A stretch of 64,000 bases of DNA from positions 3,720,001-3,784,000 of the forward strand of contig NZ_AP024269.1 in assembly GCF_016629525.1 (NCBI RefSeq). Direction: 5' to 3'. This DNA comes from Kaistia sp. 32K (GTDB taxonomy: Bacteria; Pseudomonadota; Alphaproteobacteria; Rhizobiales; Kaistiaceae). Shown here one piece after another: positions 1-8,955 of the stretch. The notes under the pieces are model-generated. The model saw only the letters and a list, made by a program, of their open reading frames with translations. It ran no database searches and was not told where the DNA came from. Numbering within the stretch: the stretch's first letter is position 1; each line of letters starts with the position of its first letter. Both the position numbers and the translations under genes were made by a program.

Positions 1-21
1 CGCCAGCGCTGCGAGGTCCAT
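1..21 (-). CDS. Possible 5' end of a minus-strand gene (partial)
   Basis: Only seven codons (MDLAALA) lie in the window. On the minus strand an ATG at 21 is preceded by GGAG at a suitable distance, and an in-frame ATG also lies further upstream near 54. The gene would be divergent from the kinase at 227, and an inverted repeat lies between them. A LysR-type regulator is possible from the layout, but so few residues cannot identify the family. Confidence 0.3.
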
Positions 22-55
22 CGATAGTCTCCAGGCAAGAACCAGACGCCGCATA

Positions 56-74
56 TATTCTTCAAAAGAGAATA
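56..74. promoter_or_regulatory. Inverted repeat in a divergent intergenic region
   Basis: TATTCT and AGAATA form perfect 6-bp arms around a 7-bp spacer, in an AT-rich patch between the possible minus-strand gene and the kinase. The size and placement fit an operator for a LysR-type or similar dimeric regulator. No regulator can be assigned. Confidence 0.35.
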
Positions 75-226
75 CTTGTCAATCGACATTCCCGAATTGA
101 GAACGGGGCGCGACGCTCGCGACATCCAGAAAAACGATCGCTGACAATCGAAGCCTCGAATGATTTGATCGGCTCGAGGAACACGCGCTTCGGCGGGCAA
201 GAAGAACGATTCAAGAGGAACGATTG

Positions 227-886
227 ATGACCATCGAGAGCTATTTCGACGGCGGGGAGGAGCTCGTGCGCCGGGTTCGCGCCCTCCCCGCCGCGCGATC
301 CCTGATCGCCATCGCGGGTCCGCCGGGCGCCGGAAAGTCGTTTCTGGCGGAAGCGCTGGTGAAGGCCATCAACGCGAAAACGCCGGGCGAAGCCGCGCTG
401 GTGCCGATGGACGGCTTTCACTTCGACGATGCGGTCTTGAACCAATGGGGCCTGCGCGCCCGCAAGGGGGCGTCGAACACCTTCGATGTCGCCGGCCTCA
501 AATCCCTGCTGCGCCGGCTCGCGGACAATCACGAGCCCTTCGTCGCGGCGCCGGTGTTCGACCGCTCGCTGGAGATTGCCCGCGCCGGGGCGGCGATCAT
601 TCCCAGCTCGGCGCGCTACATCATCGTCGAGGGCAACTATCTGCTGCTGCAGAGCGAGCCCTGGTCGGAACTGGCGCCGCTGTTCGATTTCTCCGTGATG
701 ATCCGGGAAAGCCGGGAGCTGCTGGAGCAGCGCCTGATTGAGCGCTGGCGATCGCTCGGTCTCGACGACGAGCAGATCCGCGCCAAGGTGTTCGACAACG
801 ACCTGCCGAACGGCGATCTCATCCTGAGCGAGAGCCGGCCGGCCGACTTCATCCTGCGCGCCAGGGAACAGCCGCAGACGGCCTGA
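227..886 (+). CDS. P-loop kinase of the pantothenate/uridine/fructose kinase type
   Basis: This 219-residue cytoplasmic protein has a Walker A motif GPPGAGKS near residues 32-39, then VPMDGFHFDD near residue 60, which is the usual substrate-side motif of the uridine/pantothenate-kinase-like family. IVEGNYLLL near residue 135 is the family's third signature. Such kinases (FrcK/YggC-like) often accompany sugar ABC transporters in rhizobia, so a sugar or nucleoside is the likely substrate, but no transporter lies in view. The ATG at 227 is preferred over the TTG at 224 because AGAGGAA lies upstream at good spacing. Confidence 0.8.
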   Translation: MTIESYFDGGEELVRRVRALPAARSLIAIAGPPGAGKSFLAEALVKAINAKTPGEAALVPMDGFHFDDAVLNQWGLRARKGASNTFDVAGLKSLLRRLADNHEPFVAAPVFDRSLEIARAGAAIIPSSARYIIVEGNYLLLQSEPWSELAPLFDFSVMIRESRELLEQRLIERWRSLGLDDEQIRAKVFDNDLPNGDLILSESRPADFILRAREQPQTA

Positions 887-1045
887 CCCTCATCGCCGGG
901 GAGATCGCCGGCCCTCGTCAGAGAGCCCGCTTCTTCGGTCCGGACGGCGCGAAATCCGGTTCGATTGCAGATCCGGCCTGCCCTCGAAGAAGGCAGGCCG
1001 CATTTTCCGAGACGCACGGCCGCAGCGAGCGACCCTGCGGGGGAG

Positions 1046-1231
1046 CTAAGGGCCATTCGTCCTGCGGGGCTGCTGCAAATCCTTGGACGGATCATCCAGC
1101 GACGTGAGGAAAGCCTGAATGGCGAGCAGGACGATGGTCGCGCTGACCGCCCCAGCCACGAACGCTACCACGTACCCCACCCGCGCCTCCTGCCCCCGAT
1201 CTTGCAAGCGCGAGTATAGGGTCGTTCCCAC
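1046..1231 (-). CDS. Small single-span membrane protein, unknown function
   Basis: This 61-residue ORF starts at GTG and has one strong hydrophobic segment at about residues 18-42, flanked by a charged N-terminus (RLQDRGQEAR) and a polar C-terminal tail. An AAGGAA lies about 14 bases upstream of the start, a little far for a ribosome binding site. It sits alone between the kinase and the MFS operon. The membrane segment is visible, but the gene may be spurious and no family is recognised. Confidence 0.4.
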   Translation of the reverse strand: MGTTLYSRLQDRGQEARVGYVVAFVAGAVSATIVLLAIQAFLTSLDDPSKDLQQPRRTNGP

Positions 1232-1292
1232 TCAAAACCAAAGGTAGTTCCTTCGGTTCGATCCCCGCCGAAGGGGCGCGCAGCTCGCCCAA

Positions 1293-2462
1293 TCAGCGGC
1301 GATAGACGGCGGGGCCCGCGATTCCAACCACCAGCAGGCCGACGGCGATGGCGACGAAGCCGGCTCCGATGCTCAGGTGCTGGGCAACGAAGCCGATCGC
1401 CGCCGGTCCGAGCAGGATGCCGGCATAGCCGAGCGTCGTGATCGCCGCGACGGCCAGGCTCGCCGGCATGCTGGTCTGCCTGCCGGCGGCGGTGAAGAGA
1501 ACCGGCACGATGTTGGAGGCGCCGAGCCCGACGAGCAGGAAGCCGGCCAACGCGATGGTCGCGCTGGGGGCGAAGACCGCGATCAGGAACCCGGCCGCGC
1601 TCAGTATGCCGCCCGCGACCAGAATCACCGTGCCGCCGACCGCCCGGACGATCCGGTCTCCGGTCAGCCTTCCAAGCGTCATCGCGACCGCGAACATCGT
1701 GTAGCCGAATCCGGCATGGCTGGGTTCGACGGACTGGCTCGAGATCAGGAACAGCGCGCTCCAGTCAAGGACGGCGCCTTCGGCCAGGAAGACGATGAAG
1801 CAGAGCGCGCCGATGAAGATGACGATGCCGCGCGGCAGCACAAACAGCGGCGTGCCGGCAGCTTCCCGGTTGCCATAGGGAAGAAGACCCGAATAGGCCG
1901 AGATCACCAGGATGATCAGCAGGGCGCCGATCATCAAGGTGACCGAGAGCGGCGCCAGGCCCGTGCCGAGAAGGAGGCTGACGCCGCCCGCTCCCAGCAT
2001 CCCGCCGAGGCTGAACAGGCCGTGAAAGCCCGACATCATGTGCCGGCCGCTATCCTTCTCGACCATCACGGCCTGGATGTTCATGGCGACGTCGAAGGTG
2101 CCGATGCTCGCGCCGAACAGGATGAGCGCGATGGCGAGCGACAGGACGGAGCTGGACAGGACCAGCCAGGGGATCACAAGCGCAAAGACCAGCGCCGAGA
2201 GCACCAGAATGGTGCGGCAGCCGAGCCGGCTCGCCAGCGCGCCCGTGATCGGCATGGCGACGATCGATCCGAGCCCGAGGCAGAGCAGCAATATTCCGAG
2301 CGCGGCGTCGTCGACGCCGAGGCGCGCCTTGGCGAAGGGCACCAGCGGCGCCCAGGATGCGAGGCCGAGGCCGGCCACGAGGAACACGGCCCGGGTGGCG
2401 AACTGCTCCCGCCTGCCGGAAAGCGGATGGGCGTGCGGAAGTGTCGAGGTTTGAGCCGTCAT
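1293..2462 (-). CDS. MFS transporter, YbjJ-like
   Basis: This 389-residue integral membrane protein has about twelve hydrophobic segments. The glycine-rich loop GSIVAMPITGALASRLGCR after the second segment is the classic MFS motif between helices 2 and 3. The central GFHGLFSLGGMLGAG stretch resembles the YbjJ branch of probable small-molecule exporters. It is the last gene of a minus-strand operon, 24 bases after the Set-type exporter gene and behind two VOC genes, divergent from a DeoR regulator. Substrate is unknown; the context suggests a sugar derivative (inference). Confidence 0.85.
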   Translation of the reverse strand: MTAQTSTLPHAHPLSGRREQFATRAVFLVAGLGLASWAPLVPFAKARLGVDDAALGILLLCLGLGSIVAMPITGALASRLGCRTILVLSALVFALVIPWLVLSSSVLSLAIALILFGASIGTFDVAMNIQAVMVEKDSGRHMMSGFHGLFSLGGMLGAGGVSLLLGTGLAPLSVTLMIGALLIILVISAYSGLLPYGNREAAGTPLFVLPRGIVIFIGALCFIVFLAEGAVLDWSALFLISSQSVEPSHAGFGYTMFAVAMTLGRLTGDRIVRAVGGTVILVAGGILSAAGFLIAVFAPSATIALAGFLLVGLGASNIVPVLFTAAGRQTSMPASLAVAAITTLGYAGILLGPAAIGFVAQHLSIGAGFVAIAVGLLVVGIAGPAVYRR

Positions 2463-2486
2463 AACAAAGGGCCTTTGGTCGGGGGA

Positions 2487-3701
2487 CTATCGAAGCGGGT
2501 GACGTCTCGCCATGGCGGCGAGACCGAGGACGGCCAGAGCCGCGAAGACGGCCGGGATATAGAAGACGCTAGGAAGGCCGAAGGCGGCGACGCCGATGCT
2601 TCCCGCGACACCTCCGACGGCGGAACTGAGCGCGCTCGAGCTCATGAAGATGGCGGAAGCGGTCGCGACCGCGCCCGGCAGGAGACGCTGGGCGACGAGG
2701 ATGCCGAGCACGGCAAACAGGCCCCAGACGCCGCCCATGAGGATCTGGCCGGCGAACATTCCGGCGACCGATGGCCAGCCGGCAAAGCAGAGGTTCGCCG
2801 CCACGCAGAGCGCCGCCGCGAAGGCCATGAGTTTGAGAGGGCCGAACCGTCGTCCGAGCACAACGCTGAACGGCATGATGATCAGCTCGATCAGAGGCTG
2901 GACGCCGATGATGGCGCCCCGGACGCCCGGCGCGATCCGCAGATGTTCTTCCATATAGAGCAGCAGAAAACCGTACTTGATGGCCTCGCCGGCATAGACC
3001 AGGACGAAGAGCGCGGTGAAGGCGAGAAGCGGCAGCATCGCGCCGAAGCGCGCAACGCTGGCCGCCTCGGGGTCGGCCGCCGTTTTGGGGCGGGAGGGCG
3101 CGGAAACCTTGAGCCGCCCCAGCGGCACGATCTGCGCCAGGAAGCAGATCGCCGTTGCCCAGAACAGCGCCCTGAGGCTGGTCTCGGACGCGAACCAGGC
3201 GCCCAGCGCCGGGCCGATGACCCAGCCGGCCGTCAGCGCCATCCGAATGATCGCCACGACGTCGTCGTTCGCCTTGCCCGGATTCCGGACGAGTTCATCG
3301 TGAACGGCGGCGAATATCTGCGACGCCGCCGCGCCGGAGAAGGCGAGGATGACCGCCCCGATGGCAAACGGGATCCAGGCTTGCGTCGACACCGCGAAGC
3401 CGGCCCACCCGACGAAGCCGGCGATCGCGCACAATCGGAACAGCCCGAGCCGGCCTCCCGTCCGATCGGAATAGCTGCCGACGAGGTAGCCGGCGATCGG
3501 CGCCGTCAGGCTGGTCAGATAATAGAGCCCGGCCATCGGCAGCGACGTGCCGAGTTCCCGGACCAGGAACAGGACGATCTGCGGCGCGGCGGCGGATGTG
3601 CCCAGCCCCGAAAGGAACATGGCGAGGGTCGCGCCGCGATAGAGCGGCGACGACCAGAGCTCCTGGAGTGGCGAAATGCGCCGGGAAGCGGTGAGGGTCA
3701 C
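2487..3701 (-). CDS. MFS sugar efflux transporter, SetA/SetB-like
   Basis: This 404-residue protein has twelve predicted membrane segments. SYSDRTGGR near residue 78 is the MFS loop motif. The stretch SQIFAAVHDELVRN followed by TAGWVIGPALGAW closely matches the SetA/SetB sugar-efflux branch. Set proteins export glucosides and lactose-like sugars, relieving sugar-phosphate stress. It lies 20 bases before the next operon gene on one side and shares its operon with two VOC proteins. The divergent DeoR-family regulator, which typically senses sugar phosphates, supports a sugar-related role. Confidence 0.82.
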   Translation of the reverse strand: MTLTASRRISPLQELWSSPLYRGATLAMFLSGLGTSAAAPQIVLFLVRELGTSLPMAGLYYLTSLTAPIAGYLVGSYSDRTGGRLGLFRLCAIAGFVGWAGFAVSTQAWIPFAIGAVILAFSGAAASQIFAAVHDELVRNPGKANDDVVAIIRMALTAGWVIGPALGAWFASETSLRALFWATAICFLAQIVPLGRLKVSAPSRPKTAADPEAASVARFGAMLPLLAFTALFVLVYAGEAIKYGFLLLYMEEHLRIAPGVRGAIIGVQPLIELIIMPFSVVLGRRFGPLKLMAFAAALCVAANLCFAGWPSVAGMFAGQILMGGVWGLFAVLGILVAQRLLPGAVATASAIFMSSSALSSAVGGVAGSIGVAAFGLPSVFYIPAVFAALAVLGLAAMARRHPLR

Positions 3702-3720
3702 GAACGTGCCTTGAGCTGGG

Positions 3721-4104
3721 TTAAACGGTCAGTTCGATCCGGACGCCGTCGGGTCCGCTGACGACCGCCTCGTAGTGGCCGTCGCCGGTGCGACGCGGGC
3801 CTTCGAGGAGCAGGCCGAGGGCGGCGAAGCGCTCGGCGGCCGCGTCGACGGCGCCGGTCGCACCCATGGACAGGGCGACATGGGTCCAGCCGAGATGGTG
3901 GTCCGGGCCGGGCTCGAGGCCGGGTCTCGCCATCAGCTCGATCCGGAAGCTCTGGCCGAAATAGGCGAACCGCGACGCGAAGCCCGGCTGGCGCTTGCTG
4001 TCATAGCGGGGACCGACGATGGCGTTGAAATGGCGCTCCCAGAAATCGGCGGCCGCGTCCAGGTCGGACACCCAGACCGCGATGTGGTGAAGGCTAGGCG
4101 TCAT
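3721..4104 (-). CDS. VOC (glyoxalase/bleomycin-resistance) family protein
   Basis: This 127-residue protein is one complete VOC domain of two beta-alpha-beta-beta-beta modules. HHIAVWVSDLDAAADFW at the N-terminus supplies the first metal-ligand histidine and VSGPDGVRIEL at the C-terminus the ligand glutamate. VOC enzymes are metal-dependent lyases, isomerases, dioxygenases or fosfomycin-type thiol transferases; the substrate is not evident. The ATG at 4104 overlaps the upstream VOC fragment's stop in an ATGA arrangement, so translation is probably coupled. Confidence 0.82.
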   Translation of the reverse strand: MTPSLHHIAVWVSDLDAAADFWERHFNAIVGPRYDSKRQPGFASRFAYFGQSFRIELMARPGLEPGPDHHLGWTHVALSMGATGAVDAAAERFAALGLLLEGPRRTGDGHYEAVVSGPDGVRIELTV

Positions 4105-4298
4105 GCGCTTCGCCCTCCCCCGCCGTGCCGTCCGGATAGACGCCACAGCGGCTCCATTCCGCCGGACGGATAGGCGTATCCCTTCTCGCATCCGAGGACG
4201 CCGATGTAGAAACCCATGCCCTTGCGGAGATCGTCGACCCGGAAGGCGACATGATCAAAGCCTGCCAGGCTGAACGGAAAATCGGAATGAGTGCGCAT
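4101..4298 (-). CDS. Half-length VOC protein, possibly truncated or decayed
   Basis: This 65-residue ORF begins like a VOC domain (GFDHVAFRVDDLRKGMGFY, then GVLGCEKGYAY) but ends after one module, with a Gly/Arg-rich tail unlike the family. A normal VOC domain is about 120 residues. It is the first gene of the operon and overlaps the next VOC gene by ATGA. It may be a 3'-truncated gene whose end was replaced by the neighbour, or a one-module protein that dimerises. No frameshifted continuation was recognised. Confidence 0.55.
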   Translation of the reverse strand: MRTHSDFPFSLAGFDHVAFRVDDLRKGMGFYIGVLGCEKGYAYPSGGMEPLWRLSGRHGGGGRSA

Positions 4299-4449
4299 CG
4301 CGTTTATCTTCAATAGTTCACGGCGAATTCTGGAACGGCGCTCCGCCGGAGGGGACCTGCCAGGGACACCCCGTCGAGCCAGCGACGACGCCATCCTTGC
4401 AGAACGTGCATAAATGCGCAACAACGTGTTTAAACAAGGAATGTTACGG

Positions 4450-5226
4450 ATGTTCACGGACGAGCGGCATGAACGAATTCGGCAGGAACTTGCAGAGAAT
4501 GGAAGGGTTCTCGCCGCCGAGCTGGCGGGCCAATTCGGCGTGTCCGAGGACACCATTCGCCGCGACCTGCGCGAGATGGCGAAGGCCGGCCTGTGCCGCC
4601 GGGTGTATGGCGGCGCGCTGGCCGTTTCGCCGGCCCCCGATGGTGGACCCTTGGGAGAGCGCTTGCTGGCAGGCCGGGACTCGAAGGCGAGGCTCGGACA
4701 TGTCGCAGCCGGCCTGGTGAAAGAGGCCCAGACGATCTTCATCGACGCAGGCTCGACGAATGTCGCCATCGCGCGCGCCCTGCCCCTCGACCGGAAATTC
4801 ACGGTCATCACGAATTCCCCGGCCATTGCCGTGGCGCTCGCGGGACATGGCAATTGCACGACGATCCTGCTCGGCGGGGTGTTCAACCCGGACAAGGGCG
4901 CCTGTCTCGGCGCTCAGACGCTGCGCGAGGTGCAGCAGGTTTATGCCGATTTGCTGATCCTGGGCAGCTGCGGCCTGTCCCCCCTCGTCGGCGTGACGGC
5001 GCTGGATTGGGACGAAGCCCAGATCAAGCGTGCCATGGTGCAGCAGAGCCGCGACGTCCTGCTGGCGGCCACCAATGACAAGCTCGATACGGTCGCGCCC
5101 TTCCGCATTTGCGAGATCAACGACATCGGCCAGCTGATCCTCGAGGGAGATGCTTCGCCGGCTACGATCCGCGCGTTGAGGGAGATGGGGCCGACCGTGC
5201 ATCAGGCCGACGAAGGCGCGGACTGA
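4450..5226 (+). CDS. DeoR/GlpR-family transcriptional regulator
   Basis: This 258-residue regulator has an N-terminal DeoR winged helix, with VLAAELAGQFGVSEDTIRRDL as the recognition part at about residues 18-40, and a C-terminal DeoRC sugar-phosphate sensor containing FIDAGSTN near residue 100. Such proteins repress sugar catabolism or export operons until a phosphorylated sugar binds. It is divergent from the VOC/MFS operon and probably controls it. The ATG at 4450 is chosen because AAGGA sits 10 bases before it; ATGs at 4414 and 4441 are less well placed. Confidence 0.85.
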   Translation: MFTDERHERIRQELAENGRVLAAELAGQFGVSEDTIRRDLREMAKAGLCRRVYGGALAVSPAPDGGPLGERLLAGRDSKARLGHVAAGLVKEAQTIFIDAGSTNVAIARALPLDRKFTVITNSPAIAVALAGHGNCTTILLGGVFNPDKGACLGAQTLREVQQVYADLLILGSCGLSPLVGVTALDWDEAQIKRAMVQQSRDVLLAATNDKLDTVAPFRICEINDIGQLILEGDASPATIRALREMGPTVHQADEGAD

Positions 5227-5237
5227 GCCCTTCTGTG

Positions 5238-5273
5238 CCATGCCCGGGCGGGACGTCTCCCTGCCCGGACATC
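5238..5273. terminator. Hairpin between convergent genes
   Basis: TGCCCGGGCGGGA and TCCCTGCCCGGACA form an imperfect GC-rich stem with a four-base loop between the convergent DeoR and DUF1344 genes. There is no clear T-tract, so it is only terminator-like. Confidence 0.35.
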
Positions 5274-5286
5274 GCGGCTCAGCTTG

Positions 5287-5544
5287 TCATTTGACGATCT
5301 GAACCTTGGAGGCCGTCATCTTGCCGGCCGTGGTCGCGTAGGTGACTTTGACCTTCTCGCCGGCCTTCAGCGTCTCGGCCTCGACGCCCTCGGAGAGGAC
5401 GAAGGTCTTGCCGTCCGACAGCGTGATCGAATCCGTCTTCGGGTTGACGGACTTGATCGTTCCCTGCGTTTCGGCGGCGGCGGCCGGGCCGGCGAGACCG
5501 GCCGTGACGAGCACGGCGCCGAGCAGAATGTGCATCTTCATCAT
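5287..5544 (-). CDS. DUF1344 family small periplasmic protein
   Basis: This 85-residue protein has a signal peptide ending near AAAA at about residue 25, then a small beta-rich domain (GTIKSVNPKTDSITLSDG, and KVKVTY) typical of DUF1344, a family common in rhizobia and of unknown function. The start at 5544 is chosen over the upstream ATG because CGGAGAACC precedes it. It follows the large permease gene by about 70 bases on the same strand and could be a late member of that operon or independent. Confidence 0.75.
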   Translation of the reverse strand: MMKMHILLGAVLVTAGLAGPAAAAETQGTIKSVNPKTDSITLSDGKTFVLSEGVEAETLKAGEKVKVTYATTAGKMTASKVQIVK

Positions 5545-5614
5545 GGTTCTCCGTTGCATTGGCCCCCTGCCCTGACAGCCGTCTCCATCCGGATCCGGCC
5601 GATTGGCTCTGTCT

Positions 5615-8272
5615 TCAAGGTGCGGATCCGAGCTCCGTCGTTGAGAGTTGCGTCGCCCGCCGCGTCATCCACGTCGCGGCGACGAGGGTGGCCGCCGCCG
5701 CGACAGCGAGGACGGCCAGCAGGTATCCGAAAGGGATGGTCAGCGCCTCGGGCGGCGGGTCGAACACGCCGTTCAGCAGCCGGACCAGCACATAGGCGAC
5801 GAGCCAGCCGGTGATCCCGCCGAAGAAGGCGCCGCCGGCCAGGATCAGCCCCGCCTCGCTCCAGACGAAGGCGGCGATATGCTTCGGCCTGGCGCCCAGT
5901 GCCGATAGGATGGCGAAGGCGCGTTGCCGGTCGGCGAGGCCGAGCGCGAAGACGAGGCCCGACGAGGCGACCACCATGACGAGGGCGAAGCCGAGTTCCA
6001 GCGTCGTCAGACCGGAGAGGTCGACGGCGGTCAGGCTCGAGCCGATCGTCTCGACGGCCTGATCGATCGTGGTGACCCTGACGCCCGGCGTCCCCGCCGC
6101 GATGGCCCCGGCATCGCCAGCGAGCTGGCGCACCGAGCCCTTGGCGCGCAGGAGCACGGTTTCGCTGTCGGGGAGGCCGGTCTTCTCGGCAACATAGGCG
6201 GCGTTCGCGACGAGGAAGGAATCCTTCGGCGCCGTCGGGAATTCGCGCACCACGCCGACAATGTGGAACGGCACCGCATGATAGCCGCCACCCGATCGCG
6301 TCTGCAGGCGGAGGTTGATCGGGTCGCCGCGCGCGAGCTGGTAGTCGTTGATCGTCTCCTGCGCCACGAGGACGCCGTCCGGCGTGCGCGCGAGTTCGGC
6401 GAGCGTCGCGCGCGCATCGCCGCTGGCAAAGAACGCGTCGTCGATGGCGGTTGCCTGGCCGATCGTCGCGGGGTCGATGCCGTAGAGGTCCTGCAGATCG
6501 GCGCCGACATAGGCATAGCGATGCTGCATCGGCACGATCGCGTCGGCGGAGGCGAGCCCGGCCAGCGGCGACAACAGCCGCGACGCCGGCGAGGCCGGTG
6601 TCCCGCTCAGGGTCACGTCCGAGCCGTTGGTAAGCTCGGCATCGACGCGGGCCTGGGCGGCGTAGGTCGCGTTGAAGATGGCGGTCGAACCGGCGAAGGC
6701 GAAGGCAAGCGCGGCCAAGGCTATGCCGGCCGTCAGCCGCCGGCTCTGGCGGGCGAATGTGGCGGCGACGACGCCCGACAATCGCCCTGCGACGGGCCGG
6801 ACGAGCGTCGAGACCAGGGCGCGGCCGCGGGTCAGCAACAGGCGACTGAGGCGGATCGCCAGCAGGCCGAGGCCGAGCCAGAGCAGCAGCGGCGTCAGGA
6901 AGGCGGTATAGTCGACGGCGATGGCGGCGACGCCCTCCGGCGCCAGCACGACCTGGTAGCCGCCGGCGGCCGACCGCCAGTAGCTCAGCGCGGCCAGCGC
7001 GACCAGCACGAGATCCAGATGCAGGCGGAGCCAGAGCGGCCCGCGATCGACACCGACCGCCCGCTGCGCCTCGGCCACGGTCTGGCCCTGCGCGTTCCGC
7101 CATGCCGGCCAGAGGATGGCGACAAGGGCCAGGGCGAGGCCGCAGGCGATCGCCAGACCGATCGACGGCAGATCGGCCGACGCGGCGAGGCTTCGCCCGA
7201 GCCCGATCCGCATGGCGATCCCGGCGATGACGATACCGGCCACGGCGCCGGCGAGGCCGGTTGCGATCGCCTCGGTCGCGGCGAGGCCGGTGATCCGGGC
7301 GACCGAGGCGCCGCGCAGCCGCAGCAGCGCCTGATCGCGCCGCCGCGTCTCGGCTCCGGCCGTCGCGACGGCGAAGGTCAGCAGCGCCGCCAGCGCGGCC
7401 CCGGGCGCGCCGAGGAAGAGGAACAGGACGCGGGCGTAGAGCGCGTCCTCGCGGACGGCGTCGAGGCGGCTGGCCAAATTGTTGGCGAGCAGCGCCGTGC
7501 CGGCAAGGCTGGCCTCGAGATGGTGGCCCTGATTGGTTGCCTCCAGGCTGGCCGCGACGGGATCCGTCGGTAGCCGGCCGTGGTCGAGGCCGACGTGGAA
7601 TTGCCGGTGCACCGTATCGGGCCGCACCGCCGCCTGCGGATCGAAGGCAGCGGTCCACGCGGCCATCGGCAGGATCAGCACATTGTCGGGCGGTGCGACG
7701 GGCGCGGCGCCGGCGGTGGCGCCGATCGCCTGGAACAGCGCGTCGGCATTGAGCAGTTCGACGACGCCGCCGACCACGGCCTGGGTGTCGGGGACGCCGA
7801 TGCGATGGATGGTGACGGTATCGCCGAGGCCGACATGCAGATTGGCGGCCGTCTGCTGCGCGACCAGCGCGCCGTTCGGGCTGCCGAGCAAGAGCCGCGC
7901 CTGACCGGGGAAACGGGCGAAATAATCGGGGCCGACGCCGAGCACCTTGCCGGCTCCCGTCGCCTGCACGCCCTCCGGGGTCGAGGCTTCGAACCCGGCG
8001 ACGTCGGCATAGAGGACCGTTTCGAGCACCGTCACGCTGCCGGATTGCCGGATCGCGATCGCCGCGCTCTCGGCGTCGAAGCCGCCAAGGGCCAATACCT
8101 GCCAGTCGACCGGCACCGAGGCGGCGGCGCGCGCCGTCATCGTCGCCGTGCTGGCGCGAAGGAAGGCGCCGAGCGCCGCGATCAGCGCGACGGTGAGCGC
8201 GATTCCGGCGATGGCGCCCAACAGCCGCCAGCCACGGGCCCGGACCAGGCCGGAGAACCAGAGCCGCTGCAT
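5615..8272 (-). CDS. Large FtsX/MacB-type ABC transporter permease
   Basis: This 885-residue membrane protein has an N-terminal anchor at about residues 18-38, a long extracytoplasmic region, a hydrophobic block near residues 280-400, a second anchor and extracytoplasmic region, and a final hydrophobic block at about 740-870. This is two FtsX-type halves fused in one chain, like large LolC/E- or YbbP-type permeases. Such mechanotransmission transporters move lipids or lipoproteins, or signal, rather than forming a normal pore. It starts two bases after the stop of one ATPase gene and belongs to an operon with two ATPases and a secreted protein. Confidence 0.87.
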   Translation of the reverse strand: MQRLWFSGLVRARGWRLLGAIAGIALTVALIAALGAFLRASTATMTARAAASVPVDWQVLALGGFDAESAAIAIRQSGSVTVLETVLYADVAGFEASTPEGVQATGAGKVLGVGPDYFARFPGQARLLLGSPNGALVAQQTAANLHVGLGDTVTIHRIGVPDTQAVVGGVVELLNADALFQAIGATAGAAPVAPPDNVLILPMAAWTAAFDPQAAVRPDTVHRQFHVGLDHGRLPTDPVAASLEATNQGHHLEASLAGTALLANNLASRLDAVREDALYARVLFLFLGAPGAALAALLTFAVATAGAETRRRDQALLRLRGASVARITGLAATEAIATGLAGAVAGIVIAGIAMRIGLGRSLAASADLPSIGLAIACGLALALVAILWPAWRNAQGQTVAEAQRAVGVDRGPLWLRLHLDLVLVALAALSYWRSAAGGYQVVLAPEGVAAIAVDYTAFLTPLLLWLGLGLLAIRLSRLLLTRGRALVSTLVRPVAGRLSGVVAATFARQSRRLTAGIALAALAFAFAGSTAIFNATYAAQARVDAELTNGSDVTLSGTPASPASRLLSPLAGLASADAIVPMQHRYAYVGADLQDLYGIDPATIGQATAIDDAFFASGDARATLAELARTPDGVLVAQETINDYQLARGDPINLRLQTRSGGGYHAVPFHIVGVVREFPTAPKDSFLVANAAYVAEKTGLPDSETVLLRAKGSVRQLAGDAGAIAAGTPGVRVTTIDQAVETIGSSLTAVDLSGLTTLELGFALVMVVASSGLVFALGLADRQRAFAILSALGARPKHIAAFVWSEAGLILAGGAFFGGITGWLVAYVLVRLLNGVFDPPPEALTIPFGYLLAVLAVAAAATLVAATWMTRRATQLSTTELGSAP

Positions 8273-8274
8273 GA

Positions 8275-8955
8275 TCAGCCCTCCCGTCCGTCCGGAACAA
8301 GGCGGCCATGATCGAGCTGCCAGACCCGGTCCATCCGCGCCATGACAGCGGGATCGTGGGTCGCCAGGACCAGCGCCGTATCGGACCCATCCAGGAAGGC
8401 GAGCAGATGGTCGAGAAGCAGCGTGGCACTGACGTGGTCGAGCTGTCCCGTCGGTTCGTCCGCGAGCAGCAACCGGGGCGCCGTCACCATGGCGCGCGCC
8501 ATGGCGACACGCTGCGCCTGCCCGCCCGAGAGCTCCTCCGGCAGGCGATCCGCCAACGCCGCGAGATCCAGCGTCGCGAGCATCCGCATCGCGGCGGCGG
8601 TGCCATCGTCGCCATCCTCGCCAAGCAGGATCGGCAGCGCGACGTTCTCGGCGCTGGTCAGCGCCGGCATCAGGCTGGCCGACTGGAACACGACGCCGAT
8701 CTGGCGCGTGCGTAATTGATCCTTCGAGCCGAGGCCGGGCCAGTCCAGCGCGCCGCTGGTCGGCTCGTCCAGTCCGGCGATCAGGTGCAGCAGCGTGGTC
8801 TTGCCGCTGCCGGACGGACCGACGACGGCGATCCGGTCGCGCGGCCGGATCGTGAACGAGAGCGGCGCCAGCGCCGCGACCTCGCCATCACCACGCCGGA
8901 ACGATCGCGCGATCTGCCTGGCCTCCACGAGCACGTCGCCGCTAGCGCTGCACAT
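8275..8955 (-). CDS. ABC transporter ATP-binding protein, LolD/MacB-like (second of two)
   Basis: This 226-residue ATPase has Walker A GPSGSGKTT, Q-loop VFQSASLMP, signature LSGGQAQR, Walker B LLLADEPTGQLD and switch ATHD. It matches the LolD/MacB class that works with FtsX permeases. The start is uncertain: the ATG at 8955 overlaps the upstream ATPase by 14 bases, while a GTG at 8934 would give little overlap, and neither has a strong ribosome binding site. It is distinct in sequence from the upstream ATPase, so the pair may form a heterodimer on the two-half permease (inference). Confidence 0.88.
   Translation of the reverse strand: MCSASGDVLVEARQIARSFRRGDGEVAALAPLSFTIRPRDRIAVVGPSGSGKTTLLHLIAGLDEPTSGALDWPGLGSKDQLRTRQIGVVFQSASLMPALTSAENVALPILLGEDGDDGTAAAMRMLATLDLAALADRLPEELSGGQAQRVAMARAMVTAPRLLLADEPTGQLDHVSATLLLDHLLAFLDGSDTALVLATHDPAVMARMDRVWQLDHGRLVPDGREG

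Noticed and set aside
1377..3761. 794-residue plus-strand ORF
   Set aside because: It is antisense to two clear MFS genes and has a low-complexity Arg/Glu/Gln/Asp-rich composition, typical of a GC-rich shadow frame.
5541..8429. 962-residue minus-strand ORF
   Set aside because: It is a frame-shifted shadow of the FtsX-type permease, Arg-rich and without motifs.
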